Assembly: GCA_002427505.1 (NCBI GenBank) | Contig: DIRJ01000039.1 | Location: 36,619-88,827 of the forward strand | Reading direction: 5' to 3' | DNA length: 52,209 nt | From: Mageeibacillus sp. UBA5439 | GTDB taxonomy: Bacteria > Bacillota > Clostridia > Saccharofermentanales > DTU023 | Shown: positions 1 to 8,651 of the stretch, in pieces | How positions within the stretch are numbered: the first letter of the stretch is position 1 | How the letters are laid out: each line of letters begins with the position of its first letter | The notes under the pieces: generated by a model | Database searches by the model: none | Told to the model about the DNA's origin: nothing | Seen by the model: only the letters and a program-made list of their open reading frames with translations | Position numbers and translations under genes: made by a program

Positions 1-24
1 GTGTCTGGCACCGAAAATGTTTAA

Positions 25-699
25 TACCGGAATGAACTGAAATATCTTATCAGCTACGCTGAGTATATTGCTTTGCGCCAACGTCTGCAGCTGATTATGA
101 GACGAGATCAACATGCAGATGAGAGGGGGAAGTATCAGATACGGAGCATATACTTTGACAGCCCTGACGACAAGGCTTTGCGGGAAAAGATTGATGGGGC
201 GGACCGGCGGGAGAAATTTCGCATCCGCTATTATAACGATGATTTTTCTTACATTTCTCTGGAAAAAAAGGTAAAGACAGGCCGGCGCAGTATGAAGCTG
301 AGTGCACAACTTACTGAGGATGAGTGCAGAAAGCTGCTTTCCGGAGAAAGCGAATGGATGTTAAATCATCCCGCTGAACTGATTCAGGAGTTTTATGTAA
401 AAATGCGCTATCAGCTCCTGCGTCCCTGCGTTCTCGTTTCTTATCTGCGGGAGGCCTATGTTTTTGCAGCCGGCAATGTAAGAATCTGCTTCGATTCCAA
501 TATAAGCAGCACTCTCTTCCATCGGGAATTCCTTGAAAAGACACCTGTAGATATATGTGTGCAGGATGATCACGGACAAATGATATTCGAAGTAAAATAC
601 GATGATTATCTGCCGGAATTCATTGCCAGCACAATTCAAACAGGCGCTATAAGGCAGCAGGCATTTTCCAAGTATGCTGCCAGCCGTCTGTTCGCCTGA
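25..699 (+). CDS. VTC-domain polyphosphate polymerase-like protein, 5' end frameshifted
   Basis: Looks like a stand-alone bacterial VTC domain, the family that makes polyphosphate from ATP in yeast vacuoles; in bacteria the role is mostly inferred. Visible family features are the basic tunnel segments IRSIYFDSP, the KFRIRYYN strand, the LEKKVKTGRRS segment and the late FEVKYDDYLP strand. The frame stays open upstream of the TTG at 73 and encodes YRNELKYLISYAEYIA, the usual family N-terminus, but stops at TAA 22-24. An ATG at 17 reads MFNT in another frame, and one missing T near 24-26 would join it as MFNYRNELKYL. So the true start is probably 17 with a 1-base deletion, either real or an assembly error at the window edge. 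A DUF4956 gene follows 16 bases later, then cotH, a common trio in Clostridia. Family assignment is firm; the start is not. Confidence 0.8.
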   Translation, partial: YRNELKYLISYAEYIALRQRLQLIMRRDQHADERGKYQIRSIYFDSPDDKALREKIDGADRREKFRIRYYNDDFSYISLEKKVKTGRRSMKLSAQLTEDECRKLLSGESEWMLNHPAELIQEFYVKMRYQLLRPCVLVSYLREAYVFAAGNVRICFDSNISSTLFHREFLEKTPVDICVQDDHGQMIFEVKYDDYLPEFIASTIQTGAIRQQAFSKYAASRLFA

Positions 700-715
700 G
701 AAAAAGGAGTAAAAA

Positions 716-1387
716 ATGACTTTTAATGACATCTTCAAATCCAGTTTTTTAGAAAGTGTGACTGAGTATTCCTTTATAGACATGCTGCTGGCCATGCTTT
801 TCGCCTGTATAGTGGGCCTGTTTATCTTTCTGGTCTATAAGAAGACTTTTTCCGGAGTTATGTATTCCGAAGGTTTTGCCATGACTATGGTGGGTTTGTC
901 TCTGGTTACAACCCTGGTCATTATGGCGGTAACCTCCAATGTTGTCTTGTCGCTGGGCATGGTGGGTGCTTTATCCATTGTCCGTTTTCGTGCAGCCATC
1001 AAGGAACCTATGGAACTTGTCTTTCTCTTTTGGGCCATAGCCGCCGGCATTATCATCGGGGCCGGGATGATTCCTCTGGCAGTGATCGGTTCAGTTGTTA
1101 TCGGCATTATTCTGCTGATCTTTGCCAATCGGAAACCGGGCCATACGCCTTATATTCTTGTGCTTCGTTGCCGGGATGAGCAAGTTGAAGCAGCAGCTAT
1201 GGATACCATGTTCAAACTTGTCGAACGCAGTTCTGTAAAGTCCAAAACGGTGGATGAAAATGGGATTGAGCTCACGCTGGAGTTGCGCCTGAAAGATAGC
1301 GGAACTTCTTTTGTCAACCGTTTAAAAGCACTGGACGGTGTGGACAGCGCGGTGCTTGTGACCTACAACGGACAATATATGTCCTGA
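716..1387 (+). CDS. DUF4956 family membrane protein
   Basis: A 223-residue protein with about four hydrophobic segments in the first 140 residues (around 22-42, 55-80, 100-122 and 122-138), then a soluble alpha/beta C-terminal domain of about 80 residues. The signature stretch LGMVGALSIVRFRAA (about 80-94) is typical of DUF4956. Its biochemical function is unknown. It sits directly between the VTC-domain gene and cotH, and this order is conserved in many Firmicutes, so a shared role at the membrane or in surface-polymer phosphorylation is likely but inferred. An AAAAAGGAG site lies 5 bases before the ATG. Confidence 0.8.
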   Translation: MTFNDIFKSSFLESVTEYSFIDMLLAMLFACIVGLFIFLVYKKTFSGVMYSEGFAMTMVGLSLVTTLVIMAVTSNVVLSLGMVGALSIVRFRAAIKEPMELVFLFWAIAAGIIIGAGMIPLAVIGSVVIGIILLIFANRKPGHTPYILVLRCRDEQVEAAAMDTMFKLVERSSVKSKTVDENGIELTLELRLKDSGTSFVNRLKALDGVDSAVLVTYNGQYMS

Positions 1388-1399
1388 CGGAGGCTGCTA

Positions 1400-3181
1400 A
1401 TGGTTGCGCATAAGCATGGCACGAAGATTCCGGCTGTCCTGATCGCGATAGCTCTTATTCTCTGTTTGCTGGCTGTGTTTTTCTCAGACCAACTGGCAGA
1501 GGCCCTGGGCGGGAAGAGCATAGAAATGGAATATGAAGCCAAACTCTTTGATACTAGTGAAATTATCAATATTGATATCATCATGGAAGATGAACAGTGG
1601 GAGGAAATGCTCTCCAATGCCATTCAGGAAGAATACTACCTCTGCGACCTGATCATTAATGGAACAAGATTCAATAATGTCGGAATCCGGCCGAAGGGCA
1701 ATACCAGCCTGGCAGCAATCGTTAATGACCCGGATACAGATAGGTACAGCTTTAAGCTTGAATTTGATCATTTTGTGAAAAAACAAAATTGCTGGGGCCT
1801 GGACAAGCTGGTCCTGAATAATAGCTATGCCGATTACACTTATATGAAGGAAGCTCTGGTTTATGACATGTATCAGTATCTTGACACCGATGCTTCCCTC
1901 TATAACTACGCAAAAATATCGGTTAACGGTGAATATTGGGGGGTCTATCTGGCACTGGAGGCAGTCGAAGATAGTTTGATGATCCGTAACTATGGAACCA
2001 GCAGGGGTGCTCTATATAAGCCTGACAACATGGATGGTATGGGTAACGGGAAGGCTCCCGGCGGCAGAGGAGCCAACGTTTCAAAAGGAGCTGACGGCGC
2101 AAACCTTAACTACTCAGATGATGTGCTGGACAGTTATTCAGCCATCTGGGAGGGTACCATCAGCAAAACTTCAGATAAAGACCACAGGCGTGTTATTACG
2201 GCCCTTAAGAATATTTCTGAAGGCAAAGATCTGGCAAGCTATATGGATGTGGACAATCTGCTGAAATATATGGCAGTTCATATTTTTTCAGTTAATGATG
2301 ATAGCTTGTCGGGTCAGATGGCGCACAATTACTATTTATATGAAGAAAAAGGCCGGCTTAACATTATTCCCTGGGATTATAATCTCGCCCTGGGAGGCAT
2401 GAACGGCGGCGATGCCACGAGTGTGGTAAATGATGCCATCGATATGCCCTTTGCCTCGACACAGTTTTTTGATGCCCTGCTGGAGGATGAAGCTTATCTT
2501 TCCCAATACCACGAGTATCTGGAAGAGCTTGTCGACCGGTATATTGATGGCGGAGGCTTTGATGAGTTTTATGAGCGCACCCGCAGTCAGATAGATGATC
2601 TTGTGCAGACTGATCCGACAGCATTTTGCAGCTATGAGGAGTATCAGACTGCAGCAGATATGCTTTATCAGGTGGTTCAGCTTCGGGGTGACTCGATTCA
2701 GGGTCAGCTTGCTGGCAGTATACCTTCAACTGAAAGTGGACAGAGAGCGGACTCATCAGCTTTAATTGATGCCTCCGGCATTAATCTCAGCTCCATGGGA
2801 ACCATGCTTGGCGAAGATCGCGGCAGACCCGGCAATGCTTCTGATTCAGGAACTTTTCCGGATAATCCAACAGCTAATCCGCCAGACAATTCGTCCCTGG
2901 AGCCGGGGAAACCGCCGGAGGGATCTGATTCCTTTGCTCCCGGCCAGGATCCGCCGGAGGTATCCGGTTCATTTGCTCCCGGCCAGGATCCGCCGGAGGC
3001 TTTCGGCCCTTCAAGTCCGGAAGGTCTTCCTTTTGAAGAGGGAGCATCCTCGGAAGAGTCCGCTGACAATAGATCTGATATTAAAAAGAATCTTGTCAGC
3101 TATGGTATTTATCTGGCCATCATGCTTTTGGCTTTGATCTTCCTTAAGCTTTATCGGAGAAGATCCTATCCTAAGAAATAA
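1400..3181 (+). CDS. CotH kinase-family protein, membrane-anchored
   Basis: A 593-residue CotH-type atypical protein kinase. In Bacillus, CotH phosphorylates coat proteins; vegetative clostridial homologues are less well understood. The N-terminus is a signal anchor (residues about 9-30). Core motifs are GIRPKGNTS (nucleotide-binding lysine), the KLVLNNSYADYTYMKE segment, the VNGEYWGVYLALE strand and IPWDYNLALGG, which carries the metal/active-site Asp. A Gly/Pro/Asp-rich tail of about 140 residues follows, including a 13-residue unit present twice (FAPGQDPPE...). A C-terminal membrane helix (about 567-585) ends in basic residues RRRSYPKK. The protein would thus be tethered with most of its mass outside. 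It is third in the unit with the VTC and DUF4956 genes, 12 bases after DUF4956. Substrate unknown. Confidence 0.85.
   Translation: MVAHKHGTKIPAVLIAIALILCLLAVFFSDQLAEALGGKSIEMEYEAKLFDTSEIINIDIIMEDEQWEEMLSNAIQEEYYLCDLIINGTRFNNVGIRPKGNTSLAAIVNDPDTDRYSFKLEFDHFVKKQNCWGLDKLVLNNSYADYTYMKEALVYDMYQYLDTDASLYNYAKISVNGEYWGVYLALEAVEDSLMIRNYGTSRGALYKPDNMDGMGNGKAPGGRGANVSKGADGANLNYSDDVLDSYSAIWEGTISKTSDKDHRRVITALKNISEGKDLASYMDVDNLLKYMAVHIFSVNDDSLSGQMAHNYYLYEEKGRLNIIPWDYNLALGGMNGGDATSVVNDAIDMPFASTQFFDALLEDEAYLSQYHEYLEELVDRYIDGGGFDEFYERTRSQIDDLVQTDPTAFCSYEEYQTAADMLYQVVQLRGDSIQGQLAGSIPSTESGQRADSSALIDASGINLSSMGTMLGEDRGRPGNASDSGTFPDNPTANPPDNSSLEPGKPPEGSDSFAPGQDPPEVSGSFAPGQDPPEAFGPSSPEGLPFEEGASSEESADNRSDIKKNLVSYGIYLAIMLLALIFLKLYRRRSYPKK
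2933..3010 (+). repeat. Two-copy 39-base tandem repeat in the cotH tail
   Basis: A 28-base stretch at 2933-2960 recurs identically at 2972-2999, a period of 39 bases that keeps the reading frame. It encodes FAPGQDPPE followed by a short Ser/Gly spacer, twice. This is a low-complexity surface linker of a kind that expands and contracts by slippage or recombination. Confidence 0.85.
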
Positions 3182-3280
3182 CTAATGATAAGAAAAAACA
3201 GTTGCTTTCTTCGGAGTTCCTGTTGCTGTTCTAAGCGGGCAGGTCTCCGGAGAGAGAGCTGAACACGACATTATCTGCGC

Positions 3281-4510
3281 TTAAAGTATGACCCTGACAG
3301 ATAGAGATTTTCCGTCTTTGCTGCTTGCAGTAATGCTCCCATTATGTGCTTCGGCAATAGCTCTTGCGATGGACAAGCCAATCCCGGTGCCGCCTGTATT
3401 CGGTGAACGAGACTGTTCTTCACGGTAAAAGCGCTCAAAAAGTCTGTCGAGATTGCAGGTATCGATGTGCTCACAGCTGTTATAGAGCTCGATGACAATA
3501 TTGCGCTTTAGCTTCCGGACATTAAGCCGGATTGAACCGCCTGCATCCGAATATCTGATGGCGTTATCCAATAAGATGGAGAGCATTTTCTGGATATCCG
3601 ATTGATTACCGCAATAGCTAAGCCCGTCCTCAATGTCTTGTTCGAAATTCTTGCCTGCTGCCTGTGCCAGGCCGAGAAAAGGCTCTACTGTCTCCCAGAT
3701 TGCATCGCTCAGTGAGAAATCCGCCTGCTCCTGGATCAGATCTTCTTCGTCCAGTCGGGACAGTGCGACCAGCTCACCCACGAGTTTGGTCAGCCTGAGT
3801 GTCTGTTTGCGGATATTAAGAAGCCATTCGTTTTCACCCTGGGTGAGTGCAAGAACGTCAGCGCTGGTGGCAATGGAGGTCAGAGGTGTTTTAAGCTCAT
3901 GTCCGGCATTGGTAATAAATTGCTTTTGGCGTTCAACATTTTTTATGAAGGGTCTGATTGCGACCTTAGATGTCAGGCATAGAAGTACGAAGACTGCAGC
4001 AGATACAATTAACACTATGACAATTGATGTGGCTGCCAGGAGCTTGATGCTCTGGAGTTCATTGCTGCTATTAAGGAAAACGAAAACTGTCTCATCTCCA
4101 TCCGGGTAAGTACGGAAACAGTAATCACCATAGAAACCGGAGCTTTTCCCTTTTTTAAGAATTTTCTGCACATATTCTTCTGCCTGGTCTTCTGAAACGG
4201 AAGCGATAAAATCCATATCAGCGGCATGTATGGTACCGGCCTGATCACTTCTGACTATGAAATAACGGGTGGTAAAGCCTGTTTCGGGAGAAAGCGGTTT
4301 AAAGCCCTGAAAGGGACGATCGGGTTCTTGGGGCGGTGGAACCGGGGGTATGCCGGCGTTCTCAATAATCAGATCCAGCATAGTTTCCTGCGAACGGACC
4401 TGAACAGAATAGTGGGATAAATTGATTCCCGCGACCAGCAAAATTAATACTGTCATCAGAGAACTCATTGAGACGAAAATAAATTTGCGTCTCAGTTTAG
4501 CTTCCATCAC
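3281..4510 (-). CDS. Sensor histidine kinase, two-component system
   Basis: A 409-residue membrane kinase. It has an N-terminal membrane helix (about 12-30), an extracytoplasmic sensor region of about 120 residues that begins with a Pro-rich stretch (PPVPPPQEPDRP), a second helix (about 153-176) and the kinase core. The H box is NAGHELKTPLTS (His about 204). The ATP-binding domain has the N box LLDNAIRYSD and the G box NTGGTGIGLS. Its ATG overlaps the stop of the response-regulator gene by 4 bases, so the two are translationally coupled. The pair is convergent with the VTC-DUF4956-cotH unit, with 99 bases between stops. Control of that unit is plausible from proximity only; the ligand is unknown. 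Confidence 0.93.
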   Translation of the reverse strand: MMEAKLRRKFIFVSMSSLMTVLILLVAGINLSHYSVQVRSQETMLDLIIENAGIPPVPPPQEPDRPFQGFKPLSPETGFTTRYFIVRSDQAGTIHAADMDFIASVSEDQAEEYVQKILKKGKSSGFYGDYCFRTYPDGDETVFVFLNSSNELQSIKLLAATSIVIVLIVSAAVFVLLCLTSKVAIRPFIKNVERQKQFITNAGHELKTPLTSIATSADVLALTQGENEWLLNIRKQTLRLTKLVGELVALSRLDEEDLIQEQADFSLSDAIWETVEPFLGLAQAAGKNFEQDIEDGLSYCGNQSDIQKMLSILLDNAIRYSDAGGSIRLNVRKLKRNIVIELYNSCEHIDTCNLDRLFERFYREEQSRSPNTGGTGIGLSIARAIAEAHNGSITASSKDGKSLSVRVIL

Positions 4511-5178
4511 ATCTCCTCCAAAGCAAAGCCTGCGCCCCTAATTGTTTTAATTACCAATCCGGACTCGAGTATGCTAAGTTTTTTCCTTAAATTGGAAATG
4601 TATGTCCAGACGACATTGATTTCCGACTCGCTTTCATAGCCCCAGATCCGCTCCATTAATTGTTCAGTGGAGAAAACATTACGCGGATTTCGCAGGAAAA
4701 GTTCCATCAGCTGGAATTCCTTATTATTCAGCCGGATCATATTTTTGGCCGTGATGAGCTCATATGTATTGCAGTTTAATTGTGTATCGGCAAGCTCCAG
4801 TATATCCGGCAGATAAATATTGCTGCGCCGCAGCAGGGCTTTTACACGGGCTAAAAACTCTGCTGTTGCAAAGGGTTTTGCCAAATAGTCATCTGCTCCT
4901 GCGCTCAGTCCGGCCACCCGGTCCTCCAGCTCGCCTTTTGCTGTGAGCATGAGCACGGGGACAGGCAGACTTTTAGCCCGAATACTTTTAAGTACACTAA
5001 TACCGTCCAGACCCGGCATCATAATGTCCAAAACAATCAGATCGTAATTCTGCTGGTCCGCATAGGCAAGTGCATCAATACCTGTATGTACGGTATCAAC
5101 CTTATAGCGGTTGTGCTCCAAAACCACCTGCAAAGCTTTGGCGATTTCGACCTCATCTTCAGCTATGAGTATGCGCAT
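4507..5178 (-). CDS. OmpR/PhoB-family response regulator
   Basis: A 223-residue DNA-binding regulator. The receiver domain carries the acidic pair EDE near the start, the phospho-acceptor in VLDIMMPGLDG, the Thr of MLTAKG and the Lys of LAKPF. The C-terminal winged helix carries NKEFQLMELFLRNP and the recognition region WTYISNLRKKL. The frame extends upstream to 5226, but the start chosen here (5178, MRILIAEDE) matches the family N-terminus and has GGGAGG 10 bases before it. It is followed by its kinase with a 4-base overlap. Target promoters are not identifiable from the sequence. Confidence 0.92.
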   Translation of the reverse strand: MRILIAEDEVEIAKALQVVLEHNRYKVDTVHTGIDALAYADQQNYDLIVLDIMMPGLDGISVLKSIRAKSLPVPVLMLTAKGELEDRVAGLSAGADDYLAKPFATAEFLARVKALLRRSNIYLPDILELADTQLNCNTYELITAKNMIRLNNKEFQLMELFLRNPRNVFSTEQLMERIWGYESESEINVVWTYISNLRKKLSILESGLVIKTIRGAGFALEEM

Positions 5179-5305
5179 GCGATCATCGCCTCCCACCACA
5201 ATTGTTTGGAAAACATTATACTCCATGCAGTTAAAACGACGTAAAAAACCGGGATGTCACTGATATCAACAGATTTAGCCAAGCGCTACAAAGCCGGAGC
5301 ATTAC

Positions 5306-5334
5306 TTGACATTCCCCAAAACAAGAATCATAAT
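5306..5334 (+). promoter_or_regulatory. Sigma-A-type promoter for the acyl carrier protein gene
   Basis: TTGACA at 5306-5311, a 17-base spacer, then CATAAT at 5329-5334. Transcription should start near 5341, giving a leader of about 75 bases before the ACP start. This is one of the best promoter matches in the window. Confidence 0.75.
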
Positions 5335-5343
5335 TAGCGATAT

Positions 5344-5360
5344 TTGAATTATTCATTCAA
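5344..5360. promoter_or_regulatory. Operator-like dyad at the ACP transcription start
   Basis: A perfect inverted repeat, TTGAAT-N5-ATTCAA, begins about 10 bases after the -10 box and so covers the predicted start of transcription. The MarR-type regulator gene lies just downstream of the ACP gene. MarR proteins such as FabT bind A/T-rich dyads of this size in fatty-acid gene promoters, so repression by that neighbour is the natural guess. Position and symmetry are seen; the binder is inferred. Confidence 0.5.
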
Positions 5361-5417
5361 TATATTTAATTAATAATTTTAATGACCTATCTTTTTATCA
5401 AAATTTGGAGGATGAAC

Positions 5418-5660
5418 ATGATTACTAAAGATATACAAAAAATCGTTGCGGAACTTCTGTCGGTGGATATAGAAGAGGTTACTTTAAGCGCCAGGCTGGT
5501 TGAAGATCTGAATGCTGATTCCCTGGATGCGGTTGAACTTGCTATGGCTCTGGAAGAGCATTTCGAGATTACAGTCGAAGACGAAGAGATCGAGCGGATG
5601 CATTCGGTCAGCGACATTGTTGAGACAATCACAAGACATCGTCCGGATCTGGAAGCTTAG
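5418..5660 (+). CDS. acpP: Acyl carrier protein
   Basis: An 80-residue acidic protein. The phosphopantetheine attachment motif is DLNADSLDAVEL, with the modified serine at about residue 35. It is followed by the helix AMALEEHFEITVEDEEIE, as in fatty-acid-synthesis ACPs. The start is placed at ATG 5418 because GGAGG (5407-5411) lies 6 bases before it; an earlier in-frame ATG at 5412 abuts the ribosome site. No other fatty-acid genes adjoin it. The next gene is a MarR-type regulator about 90 bases downstream, suggesting a two-gene regulatory unit. It could be a dedicated ACP rather than the main housekeeping copy. Confidence 0.92.
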   Translation: MITKDIQKIVAELLSVDIEEVTLSARLVEDLNADSLDAVELAMALEEHFEITVEDEEIERMHSVSDIVETITRHRPDLEA

Positions 5661-5749
5661 TTATTCCGAGCTGATGTTTGCTTTAATAGGCTGTGAATAG
5701 TAATATTTATATAAATCTTTTGAAGCTTTATTAAGCATGGGAGGTGATA

Positions 5750-6244
5750 ATGGTGTTGGAAAATAGTCTGCATGACATATATATAAAACTTAAACTCTAT
5801 TATTATCGCCGGATCTTTCGCAGAATTTCCGATAATGAGGCTGGTTCCCTGACTGCACTGGAAGTGTTCTGCGCTGAGGCTATCTATGGTCTGGGTCAGC
5901 CGACTCTGACAGAATTTGCCAATTTTATCAATGTGTCTCAACCCAATGCCGCTTACAAAGTGGCTAATCTTGAGAAAAAAGCCTATGTGAAAAAAACCAA
6001 GTCCAGCGAAGACGGACGTATCGTTCACTTAAGCGTCACCGACAAGTTTTTGCAGCTTTACGGCAGCAGTGAACGTTATGTGTCTATTTTGACCAAGCGC
6101 CTGAAGAAAAAATATTCTGAAGAGGAAATCGAGAAATTTTCTGAGATTATGCAGGATATCTCTGATAACATGATGACTGAAGTAAACAAATATCTGCGAT
6201 ATAAGGCTGACTTACCGGAGGGTACTATCCCAGAGAAAGACTAA
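5750..6244 (+). CDS. MarR-family transcriptional regulator
   Basis: A 164-residue winged-helix protein. The core shows the helix-turn-helix LTEFANFINVSQPNAAYKVANLEKKAYV (about 60-87) and the wing KKTKSSEDGRIVHLSVTDK, typical of MarR. The start at ATG 5750 has GGAGG 5 bases upstream; a GTG at 5744 is also in frame but sits on the ribosome site. It follows the ACP gene and may bind the dyad at 5344-5360. FabT-like control of acyl metabolism is an inference from that context; ligand and targets are unknown. Confidence 0.87.
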   Translation: MVLENSLHDIYIKLKLYYYRRIFRRISDNEAGSLTALEVFCAEAIYGLGQPTLTEFANFINVSQPNAAYKVANLEKKAYVKKTKSSEDGRIVHLSVTDKFLQLYGSSERYVSILTKRLKKKYSEEEIEKFSEIMQDISDNMMTEVNKYLRYKADLPEGTIPEKD

Positions 6245-6291
6245 GCTGGATCTCCGTTGCCTGAATTTTTGACAGATCAAGAGGAGAGCAA

Positions 6292-7119
6292 ATGCTTAAC
6301 TTCACGATTGAATCAGATTCGCACGATTCTAAAGGCAAGACAAACAAAATATTCAGTTCCGCACGAGTTAAGAAGATTGTCGGCTGGATCCTGTGGCTGA
6401 CTCTCATAATATCCATAGGCTACTCGATTTACCGCATCATCATAACGCCTGCTGATGCGGTTCCCCCCGAGACTCCCCGCACCCTGCCCGACTACATCCT
6501 GATGCTGGTGTCCTGCATCGGGGGCCTGATCGTTATGGGTTTGCCCGGCCTTATCGAAAAAAGATACAAGCTTATCATCCCGGATGGTCTGACCATTGCC
6601 TATTTCATCTTTCTCTACGCCGGGGTTTTTCTGGGCGAGGTGCAAAACTACTTTCATGTTTTTCCCCACTGGGATGTCCTGCTGCATTCATTCAGCGGTG
6701 CCATGCTGGCTGTTTTAGGTGTCAAGCTGATTGCTGTTCTTAATTCCTGGAAGAGCCTGGACCTGCATCTGTCTCCCTTCTTTATTGTACTTTTCGGCTT
6801 CTGTTTTGCTGTTACTATCGGCGTCGTCTGGGAAATTTATGAATATTCGGCCGACACTTTGCTGGGCATGAACATGCAAAAATATATGACAGAGTCAGGC
6901 CAACTCCTGATCGGCCAGGAAGCACTGCGAGACACTATGGACGATTTTATCGTAAATGTTATCAGCGCTTTTATTGTGTCTGTCGGGGCCTTTTCCTCTG
7001 TAAAGAAGAAGCAAAAAATTTTCCATAATGAAGTTGCTGCTGCTCCGGAGATTCTGACAAAAGAAGTGGTTACTGCTGTACAGAACAGGTATAACTCACA
7101 GGCAAAGGAAGGCAAGTAG
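6292..7119 (+). CDS. DUF2238/YjdF-like membrane protein
   Basis: A 275-residue protein with about six membrane segments. It has a soluble, polar N-terminus of about 30 residues and a polar C-terminus. Conserved-looking stretches resemble DUF2238/YjdF proteins: GVFLGEVQNYFHVFPHWDVLLHSF in segment 3-4 and VVWEIYEYSADTLLG before a last helix, with His, Asp and Glu residues placed in the membrane. No function is established for the family. It lies 47 bases after the MarR gene (AGAGGAGAG ribosome site) and 33 before the aldehyde dehydrogenase, so it may be part of one transcript with them. Confidence 0.65.
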   Translation: MLNFTIESDSHDSKGKTNKIFSSARVKKIVGWILWLTLIISIGYSIYRIIITPADAVPPETPRTLPDYILMLVSCIGGLIVMGLPGLIEKRYKLIIPDGLTIAYFIFLYAGVFLGEVQNYFHVFPHWDVLLHSFSGAMLAVLGVKLIAVLNSWKSLDLHLSPFFIVLFGFCFAVTIGVVWEIYEYSADTLLGMNMQKYMTESGQLLIGQEALRDTMDDFIVNVISAFIVSVGAFSSVKKKQKIFHNEVAAAPEILTKEVVTAVQNRYNSQAKEGK

Positions 7120-7152
7120 AGCTGCTTTTGGACTGGCAAAAGGAGAAGGATT

Positions 7153-8544
7153 ATGGGGAAAAAACCAGACAAGGACTGTATCATCCGCGAAAAATTCGAG
7201 CTTTGCCGCCGGTTTTTTGACAGCGACAAAACCCGTTCCTATGAAGCGAGGCGTCAACAGCTACTCCTGCTGCAAGCGAGAATCAAAGAGCTGACTCCGG
7301 AAATAGAAGAGGCCCTGAAGACTGATCTGAACAAGAGTCCCTTTGAAGCCTATATGACGGAGATTGGCTTGGTGCTGGATGAAATCAGCTATGCGCTGAA
7401 GCATCTTAAAGGCTGGATGAAAGCACGGCGCTCAAAAATTGCTCTTACACAAATGCCGGGCCGCGTGAAAAGACTTCCTGAACCGTATGGTGTCGTCTTG
7501 ATCATGTCGCCCTGGAATTATCCCTTCCAGCTTTCTCTCAATCCGCTGGTCGGTGCAATTGCTGCCGGCAATACTGCAATCCTGAAACCGTCCGCTTACA
7601 GTCCCGCCACAACGGAAATCCTGGCCCAGGTCCTCACTGTTCTGGAGCCGGGCTGGGTCGAGCTGGTCACGGGCGGCCGTGAAGAAAACCGGAATCTTCT
7701 GCAGCTTGATTTTGACTATATCTTCTTTACCGGGTCACCGGCGGTAGGGCATGAAGTGATGAGGCAGGCTGCAGAAAATCTGACCCCTGTCACTCTCGAG
7801 CTGGGCGGCAAGTCACCGGCGCTGGTCAGTGCAGACGCTGACCTGAAACTGGCTGCCCGCAGAATAGCTTTCGGCAAACTGGTCAATGCCGGGCAAACCT
7901 GTGTCGCTCCCGATTACGTCATTTGTGAAGACAGGGTTAAGGAAGCCTTTCTGGAACTCCTGCAAGCAGAGTTCTCCCAAGTGAGCCGGGACGGGGAATA
8001 CTTCAGTGAACATTTCCCCAAGATTATTAATGAAAAACATTTCGAGCGACTGCAAGCCTATTTGCAGGAAACTCCGGCTGCCTATGGCGGCAAAATCTTT
8101 CCGGAAACAAGACAGATTTCGCCGGCGATCATTGATTCCCCGCCTCTGGACAGCCAGGTGATGCGGGATGAAATTTTTGGCCCGATCCTGCCTGTTACTT
8201 CTCTTCCCGATCTTGACAGTGCTGTCCGCTATATCCGCCGGCAGCCTAAACCGCTGGCGCTTTACATTTTTTCAGAGAAAAAAGAAATCCAGCGCCAACT
8301 GCTTGCCGGCATCGCTTTCGGCGGCGGCTGTATCAATGACACGCTGGTTCATATGTCTTCGCCCCATGTTCCTTTTGGCGGCGTCGGTAACAGTGGTATG
8401 GGACAATATCACGGAAAATTCAGCTTTGACAGCTTCAGCCATTACAAGACTGTGCTCAAAAAGTCCCGCTATGCAGACTTGTCGCTGCGCTATCATCCTT
8501 ATCGCGAAACCGATAATCAACTAATTCGCAAAATGCTTAAGTAG
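7153..8544 (+). CDS. Aldehyde dehydrogenase, class-3-like
   Basis: A 463-residue NAD(P)-dependent aldehyde dehydrogenase. Motifs are PWNYPFQLSLNPL, KPSAYSPATTE (cofactor lysine), FTGSPAVG, LELGGKSPALV (general-base Glu) and NAGQTCVAPDYV (catalytic Cys). Length of about 460 and the tail KSRYADLSLRYHPY are those of class 3/fatty aldehyde dehydrogenases (YwdH, ALDH3) rather than the 490-500-residue class 1/2 type. Likely substrates are medium- to long-chain or aromatic aldehydes. Its position after the ACP, MarR and DUF2238 genes would fit lipid-aldehyde disposal, but this is inference. Confidence 0.93.
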   Translation: MGKKPDKDCIIREKFELCRRFFDSDKTRSYEARRQQLLLLQARIKELTPEIEEALKTDLNKSPFEAYMTEIGLVLDEISYALKHLKGWMKARRSKIALTQMPGRVKRLPEPYGVVLIMSPWNYPFQLSLNPLVGAIAAGNTAILKPSAYSPATTEILAQVLTVLEPGWVELVTGGREENRNLLQLDFDYIFFTGSPAVGHEVMRQAAENLTPVTLELGGKSPALVSADADLKLAARRIAFGKLVNAGQTCVAPDYVICEDRVKEAFLELLQAEFSQVSRDGEYFSEHFPKIINEKHFERLQAYLQETPAAYGGKIFPETRQISPAIIDSPPLDSQVMRDEIFGPILPVTSLPDLDSAVRYIRRQPKPLALYIFSEKKEIQRQLLAGIAFGGGCINDTLVHMSSPHVPFGGVGNSGMGQYHGKFSFDSFSHYKTVLKKSRYADLSLRYHPYRETDNQLIRKMLK

Positions 8545-8578
8545 AACAAGCAATAGCCTGGAAATACCGCGGAGCTAC

Positions 8579-8607
8579 TTGACCACAAATGGGCACATTA
8601 CTTATTG
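8579..8607 (+). promoter_or_regulatory. Weak promoter candidate before the Ldh_2 gene
   Basis: TTGACC at 8579-8584 and TTATTG at 8602-8607 with a 17-base spacer. The -10 box is poor. The 107-base gap before the next gene makes a separate promoter reasonable. Confidence 0.3.
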
Positions 8608-8651
8608 AGAACGTAAAAGAGATAGATTTTTAATAAAAAAGGAGCAAAGTT

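Noticed and set aside
2933..3010. CRISPR-like repeat
   Set aside because: Only two direct copies, in frame inside the Pro-rich tail of the CotH protein.
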